A stretch of DNA of 64,000 bases from Brachypodium distachyon (Eukaryota; Streptophyta; Magnoliopsida; Poales; Poaceae). A program made the position numbers and the translations under genes. Of the stretch, positions 11,883 to 24,360 are shown piece after piece. Every line of letters begins with the position of its first letter. The first letter of the stretch is position 1. The notes beneath the pieces were generated by a model. It searched no databases and had not been told where the DNA came from. It worked only from the letters and a program-made list of their open reading frames with translations. The stretch spans positions 6,820,001-6,884,000 of the forward strand of contig NC_016133.3 in the NCBI RefSeq assembly GCF_000005505.3. Direction: 5' to 3'.

Positions 11883-12399
11883 TGATGATTGCTTGAGACA
11901 TCAAAATTTTTTTAAGTTGTGTACACCAATAAATGCAAAGACAGAGGTTTTCCCCACTTTTAAAAAAAATTGTGCCCTGTTTATGATATCTATAATCTAT
12001 AATATCTACAAAATTGATCCCCGCTATGTTCATTAAATGTTTACAAACTTAACATGCAAGTTGTCCACATCATGCATATCATGAGCATTCAAATTGTCCA
12101 CATCATCATCCGCATCATGTGTTGTAGACCATTAGAAATCCATTTGGGTGGTCCTTTCGAATTTAATATTTTGATACTTAGGATTTTCACCTTCACGTTG
12201 TATATAAATATTTGACCAAATACAAATATTTTCATGATATGTATGTCAATCTTTCTAAGATCTGCAAATACACATATTTTGATGTTCATGTACAGCAAAA
12301 TTACTCCTATAGACGTTATGAAAGATAAATCGTTTTGTCCTACGATATTCATATTTCTTTTGCATTGAATCATATTATTATCTTTTTTTTTCTAACAAC

Positions 12400-12453
12400 A
12401 TATCCAGATGTGCATATAGAACTTTCTGTAGCAACACGCGGGGAATCACCTAG
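12400..12453 (+). mobile_element. Helitron 3' terminus
   Basis: The stretch GTAGCAACACGCGGGGAATC leads into ACCTAG and a host T, the CTRR-3' end typical of Helitrons preceded by a GC-rich stem region. The 5' end was not located with confidence; a TCTATAATC start near 11990 is possible. Confidence 0.5.
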
Positions 12454-12760
12454 TATCAACAAATAGCCAGCCATATTTAATGATCCCAAATGAATCATGT
12501 GATTATGTGTTTCAGGTTAATGGTTAGTCATGAAGAACAAGAAAACTAATATAAATTTAAATCGCCAAACAGCCAAATAAACATGGGCTTGTGCTTGTTT
12601 TCGGCCAATAACCCTAGCTAACACCTACTCACACCTAGCATCACCAAGGCGTATCTCCATGTGACCCCTATCGCCATGCTGAAATGGATCTTAAACACTA
12701 CGCTTACATTAATTCAAGCCATAGTCTAGTAGGCCATTGTTTCAAGTCTTTGGTAATCAA

Positions 12761-12850
12761 TCTATTATATTATTAAATTAATAGGCCAAGAAGCATCCAC
12801 AAAGGCTAAATTATCATCAACACATTTGATTTTAATTTACCCTATGTTTT
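12761..12850 (+). mobile_element. Helitron 5' terminus, same family as the element at 41646
   Basis: Starts TCTATTATATTATTAAATTA after a host A, and shares AAGAAGCA and AGGCTAAATTATC with the complete Helitron at 41646-42115. No matching CTRR end was found downstream, so the copy is truncated or rearranged. Confidence 0.55.
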
Positions 12851-12954
12851 TAAGGTCAAGATTTAAGATCTAAATAGAAGACAAAACATTTGGATTGGAA
12901 TCTACATCTAGCAAAGGCATCTATCAAGCGAGATGGCTTGTATAGGCCACCGAG

Positions 12955-13700
12955 TGGCTATGTGTGAAGCTCAATGTGGATGCATCCTTTGATGCCGATT
13001 CTACGAAAGTATGTGTATGCTGGGAGCCACATAGGGTTTATATTGATTTGGTCGGATCGGACTAGAGGTACCACGGTGGCACACCATTGATTCAGGGGAG
13101 TTGCAACATAGTTATGAACCACCAACACTTAGATGCAATTCTTTGGATAATAAATCACAAAAGCATTGATTGACAAAAATCGGTGTGGACAAGCATATTT
13201 ACCATTGGCTGTATGAAGGAATATTTTGATTAGTAGAGTAGAAATACTATCAGTTTGTTTCGTAGTGTTTTTTTCTGTAGTACTATCATCTGTGATTTAT
13301 AAAAGCATAGTCATGTGAAATCATGGTTAAAACTGTGTTTGAGAGACTATGTAATAATGTAAACATGTACATCAACATAGGTAAAAATAGATAGAAAATC
13401 TAGCCATGCTAATGTGCTGGTGGCCATGATAGTTCATCATGATATTAGTTTGCACAGTATTTGTGTGTATCTATAGACTCTGTATCGATATAGTATCCAC
13501 CACTTGCATAACCCAACTTAGAAACCTTGAAAATAGGTCACAATCCTTTGTGCCATTTTATGAGTGTATGCATATGCCCGGAAACCACATCTGGTCTATA
13601 TTGATTTGGTGCGGTCGGATTAGAGGTTCCACAATGGCATCAGCAATCTGAAAGTCCTTGACCATTGATTCAGGGGAGTTGCAAAAAACCCATATACTTT
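12955..13700 (+). pseudogene. LINE RNase H relic with an internal diverged direct duplication
   Basis: Around 12955-13000 the plus strand encodes EWLCVKLNVDASFDADS, the start of a plant LINE RNase H domain (KLNVDxSF signature), with stops soon after. Sequence at about 13012-13110 (GAGCCACATAGGGTTTATAT, later CCATTGATTCAGGGGAGTTG) recurs in diverged form at about 13570-13685. The coding part is ruined. Confidence 0.55.
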
Positions 13701-14143
13701 ATGCTGTAAGCATAGGATGTCTTGATCATCCATATGATTGCCACTTATACGTTGAGCTAGGCGGCGGTTTGTACGCTCATGTTTGTGAACGTCTGTACTG
13801 TGTTTCTCGAAAGAAAGAAAAAAGATAAGTAGCAGACCAAGTAGGGGGCAGTTACTGGTGCTAGATCACAGGCAACAAGTCAAGCATCTATCATTCATCC
13901 GCAAAAGGGATCACACACACACACATGAATTTAGAGATGATTTCAGCTGCACATTTACAGGTGGTCATTGCACAAACATAAACTTCTCAAAGTGTCTTTT
14001 GAAAGCAACATATGTTACAGAAGAGCAGGAAAACCCAAAAAATCGTCACCACAAAAGAAGAGAAAAAGATGATACAAGCTCAGAAGACCGAATTCTTCTT
14101 CACAGCACGTCCCATTTAGTGTCCAGGCAATTCTAAAACAAGG

Positions 14144-17100
14144 TCAACACTCGGCTGCTGTTCTTTTCCGACTGGAAGTGATTAGCTGTATGGAGAATGA
14201 AATGTTCAGAGTCCCAAAAAAGTCAAGATATTACCCACACAAAAAAGTAAAGATATTTGAAATGGACAATGTAAACTGGATGATGGAAAGAGGTACTGAC
14301 AGATGAAGAGAGGTCAGATGTCTTCAGCACTCGTAGCCTCTTCACTGATGAAACGAACATTCTGCATGAATTGCAGTAAAATTAAACAGAGTGGTAAATA
14401 GAATGTTCGGTGATTCATCTTTGGGCAATGCTGTTTACAAGTACAATGTTAACTCGAACAACAAGGCAGTGGTGGAGCTATATTGGGGCCAAGGAGGGCC
14501 CTGGCCCCCCCACCGCAGTCTAACTTTTTTTTAAATAACTTTATATGTTGGAGTATTTTTTTAGGTATATATGTTGGAGTATTTAGGTGCATATATCACA
14601 TATTTATTTAAGTAACCATTAATGTTCTAAAAGTTTATCAATTTATTCTACTATCAGCTACTCCCTCCGTCACATATTAAGTGTAAAAATATCTATAGAC
14701 GTTTTTAGGTATAAATACATCCATATTTGAGCAAGTTTGAGCACTCAATATGGGAGGAGGGAGTATATTATACTCTTTTTTCCTTTTATCGTAACCTTAT
14801 TCAAGTCCTGCAAAGGTTGTGCCTCAAACGCGGGTAGTTCAATGTTCAGTCTCTGAGCACACTTCCTTAGGTAGCCACCAAGAGCAGATGCTTGGTCTCT
14901 AAGTACAATGTTTACTTAATCGATATGTAAAACAAAACAGTGGGTGTGGTAAGATGGGGTTCTTGATCAAGACTTTATTTTGTTTATCTATGTGCAACAA
15001 TTTGCAAGCAAAACAATATAATTATGCAAACATGCATTATCTTTAATTTGTGTACAGAAAACTGCTCATAAAGATAGTTAACTGTATCACCGTAAAGAAA
15101 CAAGCAGCAACAATGACTTACCCCCAAGGAATATCTCCAACCAGTACTCTGTCACCTTCATAATCCTCATAAACCAGAGTGTACTCCCCAGTTCCATCTA
15201 GTAAACCAGATATTGCCACCACTTCCTGAGTACACTCTGTCCCAGCAGCAGGAGGATCATTTTGGGCTACATACAAGGATGCAAATTAAGAACATTGAAT
15301 TAAATACCCATCAGTTGATAGAGCCATTCAGATTACTGAAATATACTTATCATGGAAGCAAACTTTTACAGTGACTTTGTTCAGTAGCAAGTGAGCATTT
15401 GTACTAAATCTTATAACTAGCATAATTATGTGATATGGAAACATGGAAACAATGGAGTGGGGGCTCAAATACCTGCAAGAAGGTGCCGGAATAACTTGTC
15501 TACAGCTACACAAAGCTTCTCGTAGCTATCGAGGGCAGTCAGATCAATCTTCCTACCAATAGGGATACCATCCATGTTAATCTTTACAAATGGAGCTCTC
15601 CTGGTCTCTTCAGCCTTCACAGCCTTTTTCATGTGTTGTTGTTCAAGGGATGCTTTGCTAGAAGAAGTAGCAAGATTTCTTCTGGATGCACGAACAGGAG
15701 GCCATCCAATAACTGGAGCGCCAGGAGATCTGAAATTGGATGTTGGAAGATTGAGAAATGATAAGGTAGTACCTGCTATCCAATCTATATTTGTTGAGAT
15801 AGTTAATGCATTGAGCTAAACAACCTCAAAGAAATTCATGTTTGAAACAGTTTTGAGCAACCAATTGGTATAACTGATGAATAGATATAAAAGAATCTTA
15901 GAGTTTTGGTTGTCAGTCTTGCTAGCTCTTTTAAGACATTGCAACTTTATTTCACAAAAGAAAATTATACTCCATATCAGCATATATAATATAATATTTT
16001 TATTTGTTTCACTCTCCTTGTTAGCCCCATGAAATTAGCTTATCACTTGGTCACCAAAGTTTTCACAATACTAAGCAAAAATTGCAATGTGCCACAGTGT
16101 GCGAAATTAAGCAAAACTATTGCAACTTCTAGTCCAGTTAAAATTATTTTATATGAGAAGGGATTACTAACATTAAATATAATTTTTTCCACCTTCAAAA
16201 TAAAGATTACTCTATTTTGGTCCTACGGAATCAGGTGAGTGCTTAGCAGATGTTATTTGCTACATGAAGATACAACCCATATGTCTACATGGTAAAAAAT
16301 GAAACTTTGAATATACTAACTAAAGCCGGGTAAAAAAAATGCTAGGAATGTCTGTCACGTAGGAAAGATAGAATAACAGTGACATCTTGATAAGCCCATG
16401 CCTCAATCCTCATTATTGATTTCCTGGCACAAAAAAAATGTATATTTCAACCCTACAAAGTTGTTCACACCCTTACCTTCGAAGAGGTAATAGTAGTATT
16501 AGCCGTATGATTAATTTGGGTGCGTCTTAAAATTTCTTTAGTCTTTGAGCATTTGCAATGGAAGTTTGCAGGATGAAGAATCATCTTCCCTATTTATTAC
16601 TAGTTTTAGTTTAGTTGTACATACTCCTAGTTAACAAGGCAAACAGACATGTAAGGGTCGAATCTCAGCACTGAGTGATCAGCATGGACAAACTGAAGAA
16701 CACCTACATAGAGCCAAAAATAAATGCATCCCTCTTAAATAGGAGGAGCTCCATCTCCATGCATGTCAGGCAGAAACAAAACAAGCAACCTGGCCCTTGA
16801 TTCCTGGGATTGTTTTTGCCATAAACGAGGAGCAGTGCAGGAGATGGAGGCTCCTCCCTCTTTAATTCATGCCAGGGCAGATGGGGAGAATAAAGAAATC
16901 AGAGCAATCAACAGTTACCCACTCTTAGAAAGCACAAGTTCTTTAGAATTTTTACATGTGAAGCATTATGATTAATTTCCCACCTTGTCCGGGGGCCATT
17001 ATTGTTTGGTGCAACTGCATTCCTTGTAGCTGCTGGCTCGTCTTGGGATCCCTGTGCCTTGCCTGCAAAACCACAAGGTGGAAAACATGAGAAGGTTAAA

Positions 17101-17813
17101 AGTTATGCTTTTATCTATTATTATACTGACTTCTGGACAATTATTTACAATCAAGAACAGAAAATGTTGGTGCATTTCTACTCATGTACTGTGAACACAC
17201 ATTTCCCAGGAGTCTAAACTCGCTCGAAGTAATGAAACAGTATATGTTTAAAAGCTTCATGCACCTATCATTCTATCAACTCCTCAATAAGTTTACACTG
17301 TCAGAGAAATGCAGTCAGTCAGCCTTCATCTAGATACTTTCCTGCTTAAATTAACCCTCTTGCCCAAAAGTATAAACTGTTGCAGAGCAATGATCATTTC
17401 TAGTCACTTCTAAAAAGTCCAAGAAAGAAATGCACCGATGTCCAGTTTTCATTGTAGCACAAACGCACCATTGTGCCATTTAAATAACACCGGACAATGA
17501 AAACAACCAGCAGAAAAAAAGAAAAACATCGCAAGAACAGCATGCATGTGCCTAGTCTTGAAGTGGTGATACCTTGTGATTGTGGGCTGGGGATTGCAGT
17601 GGAGTAGCCAAGAGAGAGCACGGAGCTGTCGCCGGCGGAGTGCTTCTTCGCCTTGTCTCTGCATGCCGTTCTCCGGCTCCCTCCGGGGAGCCCAAGGCTG
17701 AGCTGAAGCGTCTCTTCCTCCTCCTGGTCCTGCTCACTCGGTTCACCCATCCAGTTGAGAAGAAGAGCCGTTGAGCAGGCGCCCCTGCCTTTCTTGCTCT
17801 CCGCCTCCCCCAT
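14144..17813 (-). CDS. IAA7: Aux/IAA auxin-response repressor, six exons, ~265-266 aa
   Basis: Nuclear short-lived repressor that binds ARF transcription factors and is degraded through TIR1/AFB when auxin is present. Exons: 17573-17813, 16984-17062, 15473-15729, 15122-15266, 14297-14361, and a last exon 14144 to 14154 or 14157. All phases agree. Start at 17813 gives MGEAESKKGR. Domain I: LQLSLGLPGG (EAR-type LxLxL). Domain II degron: VIGWPPVRAS, complete. Domain III: FVKINMDGIPIGRKIDL with the PB1 lysine. Domain IV: [36 protein letters not shown]. The 3' end is the weak point: splicing at 14296 gives a ...SSVTEC or ...SSVTAEC end, while reading through gives 286 aa ending at 14223. The short end fits the family better. 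The symbol is from remembered rice synteny (OsIAA7) and similarity to the IAA18/26 clade; the family call is certain, the symbol is not. Confidence 0.9.
14661..14763. mobile_element. Stowaway MITE in Aux/IAA intron 4
   Basis: CTCCCTCCGTCACATATTAA at the left pairs with the inverted GGAGGAGGGAG end; TA lies on both sides. About 103 bp. Confidence 0.75.
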
Positions 17814-18420
17814 CTCTTCCTCGCAACGACTATCCTCTGCGCGAGCACAGACAATGGAGAACCGGGTCAAAATTGGCAGCAAAAACTAGCAAGAACAGAG
17901 TGAAAAGAGACAGAGATGGCCGTGCCTGGTTCAGACTTCAGAGCTGAGACACCACCAACAACACGAAGTGCTTCTAATTAAGCCGTCCCTGCTCTGTTCT
18001 TCTTGTTGGTGCCGCGCTCTGCGGGGACAGAAAGAGGTCAGCAGGAGTTAAAACCAATGATCTTGTGTAACTCAAACTAAAACAATGGCGAAGGAAATTA
18101 AGAAGGAAAAGGACAGGGGTTGGTCGATCACCAATGGGCCTCCTCCTCCTCTTCTTCTTCTTCTCCACCAGTAATTTCCTTGCGAAAAAAACAGCTCAAC
18201 CAAAGAGGAAGGGGAAATCTCAAAGGGAGAAGGAAAGCAGCAGCAGCCAGAAGCCGTGTATTTGCGAGGCAAGTTCCTGGCCTTGTGCTTTGCTGCAACA
18301 AGAACCACTGAAGCAGCTTTGGTGGGTAGTGGAGCAAGGAAGAGCTCGGCGCCCAGGAAGAGAGACGAGACGAGACGAGCTAGCAGGGCTGCAGGGGGGA
18401 TGGAGGAGGTAGAGATTCCA
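17814..18420 (-). promoter_or_regulatory. Probable Aux/IAA 5' UTR and proximal promoter
   Basis: CT/GA-rich sequence upstream of the Aux/IAA start with microsatellite-like GAGACGAGACGAGAC near 18362-18378. A possible 5'-UTR acceptor (CTCGCGCAG) lies just upstream of the ATG near 17838. No firm TATA box. A TGTCTC auxin-response core occurs at about 19005-19010, roughly 1.2 kb upstream. One hexamer proves little, but Aux/IAA genes are commonly auxin-induced through it. Confidence 0.35.
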
Positions 18421-19966
18421 CGGAGCTAGAAATGGAAACGGAGCTCAGCAAGCGCGCACAAGGCCAGTGTGATCACAGGGGCATCTCTGATCTCTCTCGC
18501 TGCCGCCCATGACATCCTTGTGCTGCTGCTACTCATGCAGATATGCAATGCAACGGCTGGTCATACATACCCTGATGGAGACGTGCGTGTGTGACCTTCC
18601 TCCTTTCTCTCTCTTTTTCTCTCCCTCTCGAAAGCGGGCAGAAGCGGCGCGTTAAGTATAAATGTATAATCAGTAACGAAGGTCAGTTAGTTTAATTTAT
18701 GGGTTGTTTCAGTTGAGGCTAAATAAGCACGGAGGTTCTTGGTGCTAATCATTAACAAAGGTCTCTCTCTTCAGTTCAGTTTAGTGAAGAGAGTACCAAT
18801 TACTACCCGCAAAAAAAAAAAAGAAGAGAGTACCAATTACATGGCGGATCGACCCTGGCTAGTGAGGCTAGAACAGCTAGGGACAAGACGGGAGGGATAA
18901 TTAGGCGTGCAGAGGGCGAAGATCCGCACGATCCGAACGTTTGGCTTTTGCCTGAGCTAGCTGGGCTAGGCTAGGCGCGCATCCTTCCGATGATCTGTTG
19001 TGCCTTGTCTCTCTGGCGTTGGGAGGCGGGCGCGTCGCTGTTCCCCTGGGGAGACTGCCCCTTGCCTTCCCTCTGCGTCAGGAGGCCAGGGGCGCAGGCC
19101 ACGCTGAAAAGGCCACAGTGGGCGCAGAGGTGACAACAAAATATGCTCTCTTCCTTCAGTTTCTCTGTAGCTTCCACTTCAACAGAAAAATGATACTGTA
19201 TCATATAACTACTAATAAGAGACTATAGGCTCCGTAAAGCATTTCTTTTGATTATTAATAGGAGATGAACCATTTTCCAGCCTAAACCTCGGCACTTTTT
19301 CTCGGTCCCCTACATCTTTCGCTCCTTAAGTACTCTCTACTAGTACTTGTACGTAGCATGCCACTGCAGTTTGCTCATTTCGCCAACGCCTTTGTAGACC
19401 ATGCATGCACCGTCCGTCCTTGAATGGAGATCATACGTTGTTCGATCGCTCGATCCGACGGCTGCGGGCACGCCTGCGTGATTTGGTCTGTGCCCGCGTA
19501 TATATATATATATATATCTTGGCGCTTAGCTTTAGGGGGGGTGTGTGTGTGGTCCAACGACATTCCAACCGCTGCACCGTGGCAGGCAGCTTTTGGCGCG
19601 GCGCCGGCCGTCCATCTTGTTCACATGATTGCAGTAAAGCGTTTGCCATAGCTAGCTAGCCAAGGTTCTCTCCTCGATCTGACCCGGGTTGGCTGGCTGG
19701 CTGGCATCGTGTCCTCCTAGTCCTAGATCAGCCAGCAGGAGGGAGGGAGGGAAGGAAGGAACCAAGAAGTGACAAGTGATCTGCTGCCTCCTTTGCTGAA
19801 ACAAGGCCATGGCACTGATGCGCATAGCCACGGACTGCAACGCAATGCATGGTGCATGCGCCCCCGGCCGGCTCGTACTGCAAATTGCCAGTGGGCGCAT
19901 GCATCTAATCAGTGCTCGTACAACTTTCAAGCCAGCCAGCCAGCGTCATGCATTAATTAATCAGTA
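18421..19966. other. Intergenic; simple repeats only
   Basis: No gene supported. Contains a TA microsatellite at about 19500-19517 and a short GT run near 19540-19551. Open frames here look like chance. Confidence 0.5.
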
Positions 19967-20079
19967 CTCTCTCCGTTCCATAATTCTTGTCGAAATATTA
20001 CATGTATCTAGATGCTTTTTAAAAATAAATACATCTATTTTTAGGCAAATTTGAGACAAGAATTATGGAACGGAGAGAG
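19967..20079. mobile_element. Stowaway MITE
   Basis: CTCTCTCCGTTCCATAATTC and its inverted partner ending ACGGAGAGAG are the ends, with TA on both sides. The arms (TTCTTGTC / GACAAGAA) extend the hairpin. Confidence 0.85.
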
Positions 20080-21374
20080 TAACACTTACTACATGTACAG
20101 AGGGAGAACAATAGGATTCTAAAAAAAAATTGATCGATTTTATAAAAAAAATCTGCAAAAAAATTGAGTTAGGACAAACTTAAGATTTCTTACATTTAGG
20201 AACAGAGAGAGTAGAATTTTTGAGGAACCGGAGTGCACGAGTTTCCGTGAGTTGTAGTATGAAACAAAAAGAATTGAGCTCATTTCTATGAAGAAAATTA
20301 GACCTAAAAAATGGATGGAGTACGGCTTACTTAAGGATATCCGCAAGAAAACTCGCATAACAAGCAAGCACCTAACCAAGTATTTTCTAGAGTATGTATG
20401 CACCGTTGTTCTATAGATATTTTCGGAGATATCCATTAGATGTTACATCTATATTTCAAATGTGTTAAATCTTGTAAAATGCCTAATAAATCACTAGTAG
20501 CATATAAAAATGCAAAACCACTTCAGTTACTCGCATTTTCCAGCAGAGTATTGTAGACCTGGTAATAATATTTATTTTCTTATCCCTCAGATCCATATTC
20601 AGATTTAGTACAAAGTTACTAAACCAAAGACATGTATTATGGATCGAAGGATTTAATAAATGTATTTCTTAAATTTTTCTCTAGATAATAGTTAATAGAT
20701 TGGTTTGGAGGAAATTATGGGTTGCTAAAATTGCAAAACCACTCGGAGTAAACCCTACCAGTATAACTTTTAACCGATGTAATCAATATTTTGTACTTTT
20801 AGTGTAAATAGTTTGTTTTTAGTTTTATCTTCCCTTTTTGAGATCCTAATTTAGGAAAAAAAACAGACTTCCTTATTATATATTTGGAACATAAATATGA
20901 TTGTTGAAAAAGGCACTGACTCTATCGGATCTGTTTCAGGAGATTGGATTCCGCAGTTGCTCAAAACATGATGCGCATAATGTTCTTTTGTGGTCTACTA
21001 CACACTTAGTGCAGCCTTCATGCCGTGAACTTCTCACGTTAAGTTCTGTGCGTAGGTGGCCTAGTTAGTGGGTATAAGTATATATAACATCATTCAATCA
21101 ATGATACGGTTGTTGCAACTTATTCTCACAAAATCGTTAATGTGAAAAGCAACAGTTTTAGATTGACTTCGCATCATAAATAGGTTTGTCTGCTTTACTA
21201 CTGTGGTTAGACCATCTTCTACAATTTAAAAAGTTTGTATCATGTTTTCTATCGCCCAAAATATTGTGAGAGTAGGTTTCTAATCTTAATTAATTGCAAA
21301 ACTTTGGACCGACGAACACACTAACGTATATGGGTAAAAAACAAATATACGCCAAATGTTTGATCAACCTTGAG
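20080..21374. other. AT-rich intergenic sequence, nothing recognised
   Basis: Low-complexity AT-rich DNA. I see no gene, RNA or complete element in it. Confidence 0.5.
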
Positions 21375-21890
21375 CATGGCTTTAAATAGCGCGATATTTC
21401 CTCGCTATAGCATATCTGAAGACCCGACGCTACGTTTAAGCTATTTTCCTCATTGTTCCCGCTATAGCGTGCTATTTCATCACTATAGCTTGTTGAATTG
21501 TGCTAAACGTTATTTCGTATAGCGTGCTAAATATTTTTGCATCCAAAATCTAAATAGTACCACCGTGGCCTAAAGGCCTAGGCCCAAAATCTATCACACC
21601 TGACACGCTTGAAACGAGAATGCGGCCCCTAACCAGCTCCACCGAGAGGGCGGCGCTTTTTCCGTCTAGTTCGGAATGAGTACTTTATGCTATGTTGTTC
21701 CCCCGTGGGCTGTGGATGTTATCTTAAAACTATTTGGTCTTGCAAATGATTGGAGAACTTTTTAGTATGTTTTTATGCCGAAATTTTTAATTTTGATATT
21801 TTATTTGCAAAACGCTATTCGAAACTGCGCACGCTATAGCATCTAGAGAAAGACGTCACCAAATGTTATAGCACGCTATTTCAAACCATG
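21375..21890. mobile_element. MITE with CATGGTTTGAAATAGCG-type termini
   Basis: The left end CATGGCTTTAAATAGCGCG and the reverse complement of the right end, CATGGTTTGAAATAGCGTG, match. Internal GCTATAGC motifs repeat toward both ends. About 516 bp, no coding capacity. Confidence 0.65.
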
Positions 21891-22483
21891 ACCTTCAGTC
21901 AAATCTATTACTATATAAGTATTAAATTGGAGTTGGTGGTGATGGTTGGGCTATGTATGTCATTTCGTTAAAATTACAATTAATATGCCATTGTTCGTTA
22001 TTTTCTCTCCCTCCCGTCTTATTCACAATTTCTTCATCAAACGAGCAAGCCCAAGCCCCCCAAGCACTATGTGTGGGGCATGCCCGCCTCCGAGCAAAGC
22101 CGCCAGGCCGCCACCCGCTTCCCTTGCTCTCCCACCGCCACCGCCGCCGCCAACCGTCGGACCCCTTCCCGGCCTCCGCCAACCACTTGCGCACCCCTTG
22201 CAGCCAATTTCAGCCACCGGAGGAAGCTGCTCCCTCTGCCGCAGGTGTAGAGAAAGGTTGCGCTGGCGCCAAGGCTGAGCAGTGGATCTGACAGCTACCC
22301 GTCGGCCTCCTCCTTCGTCTGGCCGCTGCCCATCGGCCTTCTCAAAATAAAATATGACATAATACTTTTATTCGCTAGATTCATTATCAAAAGTATTTCA
22401 TAATAATTGTGGTTTCATGTCATACAAACCACACCTTAACATATTAATTTGTGGTCAAAGCCTTGTATTAACGAAAGCTAATA

Positions 22484-22725
22484 CTCCCTCTATTTCACAA
22501 AAGGTTGGCGTATTTCGTTTCGTTAAGACAAGCCTTTGACCAAAAATTATTCTATTAATATGTAAGTTATATGATACAAAACCATGATCATTAGCAAGAA
22601 TTTTTAAAGACGAATCCGTAGATATAAATTTCATATATGAAAAAACACATATCAATAGAGTTTTCATTGATCAAAACCTTGTCTTAATGAAACAAAATAC
22701 GACAACCTTTGTGAAATGGAGGGAG
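22484..22725. mobile_element. Stowaway-type MITE (~242 bp)
   Basis: CTCCCTCTATTTCACAAAAG and the inverted TTTGTGAAATGGAGGGAG are the ends, with TA flanks. The arms share CAAAGGTTG/CAACCTTTG-like and AAGACAAGGCTTTGA-like segments. Confidence 0.8.
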
Positions 22726-24300
22726 TATGACATATTTCAAGGAACGGAGGGAGTATATCCATAACCTACACATGAATAACGGGACGACCCATCGGGTATA
22801 TCCATAGGCATAAAAGTTGACACATAACCTAACCATCCAGGTCGGGTATCCATGGGCAGACTTACTAAAAAAAAATAACTTCCTCACTACAACGTTACTT
22901 CAACAAGGTAATTGTGGCTAGTTAATTTACTTCACGCGATATTTCCTTTAGCTGACAGCTTAAGGTATATTCGGGAATCCTTAGGCAAGTATGAGAATCT
23001 CTCAGTTACCTCTTGTGCTTGTAGAAGTGTAAGTACAGTTTATTGTTTTTCTTCTCTATTAATTCCTCTTGGATTCTTTAGAGGTATCAAGCGTTGAATG
23101 TTCTTTCGTGTGTTGTACTCTTCCGTCCCATAATTCTTGTCGCTATTTTAGTTAAATTTTGAAATAAAACCACGACAAGAATTATGGAACGGAACGAGTA
23201 GTCACTAGACGGGTATGTGCACATTCTACAGCTCTTTATTTCCATAACTGTTGTGTCAACATCATACTGAAGTGAGATATTGGATGGGAGCATTTTGTCA
23301 GATGTCTCCCTCCCCACCATATTTGGAGCATATGATGTGCACTCAAAACATTAGGTGCACTTGTGTACAAGATGCATAATGCCAATTTCTTTCATAGTAT
23401 GCACAAAATTTCCACGCAAAATTCCTTTTAAACGTATGGAACAAAAATAGGAAAGTAGCACATTCAAACTTGATGTGGATAGTTGCTTTCATGTACTATT
23501 CACAGGGATTTCTCTTCTTCGTTTTGTTGACACATAGGTTGAATTTATATTTAAAAATTTATGACAATGTACCTGGTGCCTAATGTTGTATTATTTGGTT
23601 AAATGTATAATTGTCTTTAGATGTTTATCAACTGGTCTTAATGCACCAGTATACCTGTCTAGTGTACACGCATGCCAACCATATTATCTTGCTCCCTGCT
23701 ATTTCCAGGTCAGTTTTATCCTGCCGCTAATAGCGCTTGTCGACAGTAAAACCTGTCCAGCCCAGCTTCCAGAATGTCTTTGGCCTAAATCCTGAACCTG
23801 GATTAAACAGCAACATCCATTTAAGGGTGTGTTTGGATGGTGGCTAAAATCTATCCTACCAATTTTTGGTCATGGCCAAAAAAATTGGTCGCTGTTTGGA
23901 CTGTTAATTTTTTGAAAAGTCAATGTCTTCTTTACCGAATCTAAATCATTTTTCTTGACAATGTGCAGGATGCTAATGTCTTTTTTTATCTTTCATTCGT
24001 GGTGTACTCTTGTTTCTGGTGCTAGTTTGATTTTATACATGGAAGTCTCACTCGTTATCAGTTCAAATTTAGCCTAAAAATGATGTCTTTGAAGCAGTCA
24101 CGGAGAGGTTGAGAAGGAAAAAAATGTAGCACAGCTCCAACTTGGCTCAACTGCTGGGCTATAAACTGTGCTACTTGTAGTTCGAAGTATTATGCACTTC
24201 TCTAATATCAGTTGGTTTACTTGTTTTGCCAATGCACCTAAGCCTGCTTATCATATTGCTCTCCTAGTGCCAGTTCAGCTCTGTGATTAAAACAGTTATA
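22726..24300. other. Intergenic with MITE debris
   Basis: A partial MITE end (GGAACGGAGGGAGTA) lies at 22741-22755, a short complete MITE at 23118-23198, and a half element starting GTGTGTTTGGATGGTGGC near 23828. No gene seen. Confidence 0.5.
23118..23198. mobile_element. Short Stowaway MITE (81 bp)
   Basis: CTCTTCCGTCCCATAATTCT and the inverted GAATTATGGAACGGAACGAG form the ends. TA occurs at 23116-23117 and 23199-23200. Confidence 0.8.
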
Positions 24301-24310
24301 TATATTTATA

Positions 24311-24360
24311 CTAGTGGAGTGACCGTACGTTGCTACGGATTTACAAACTCATGTGCGGGT
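24311..24360 (-). mobile_element. Helitron 3' terminus (minus strand)
   Basis: On the minus strand CCGTAGCAACGTACGG forms a hairpin (CCGTA / TACGG) a few bases before the terminal CTAG, followed by a host T. This is the standard Helitron 3' end. The 5' end should lie to the right but I could not place it. Confidence 0.6.

Noticed and set aside
16029..17217. Small plus-strand frames in Aux/IAA introns
   Set aside because: AT-rich intron sequence; no coding bias or homology recognised.
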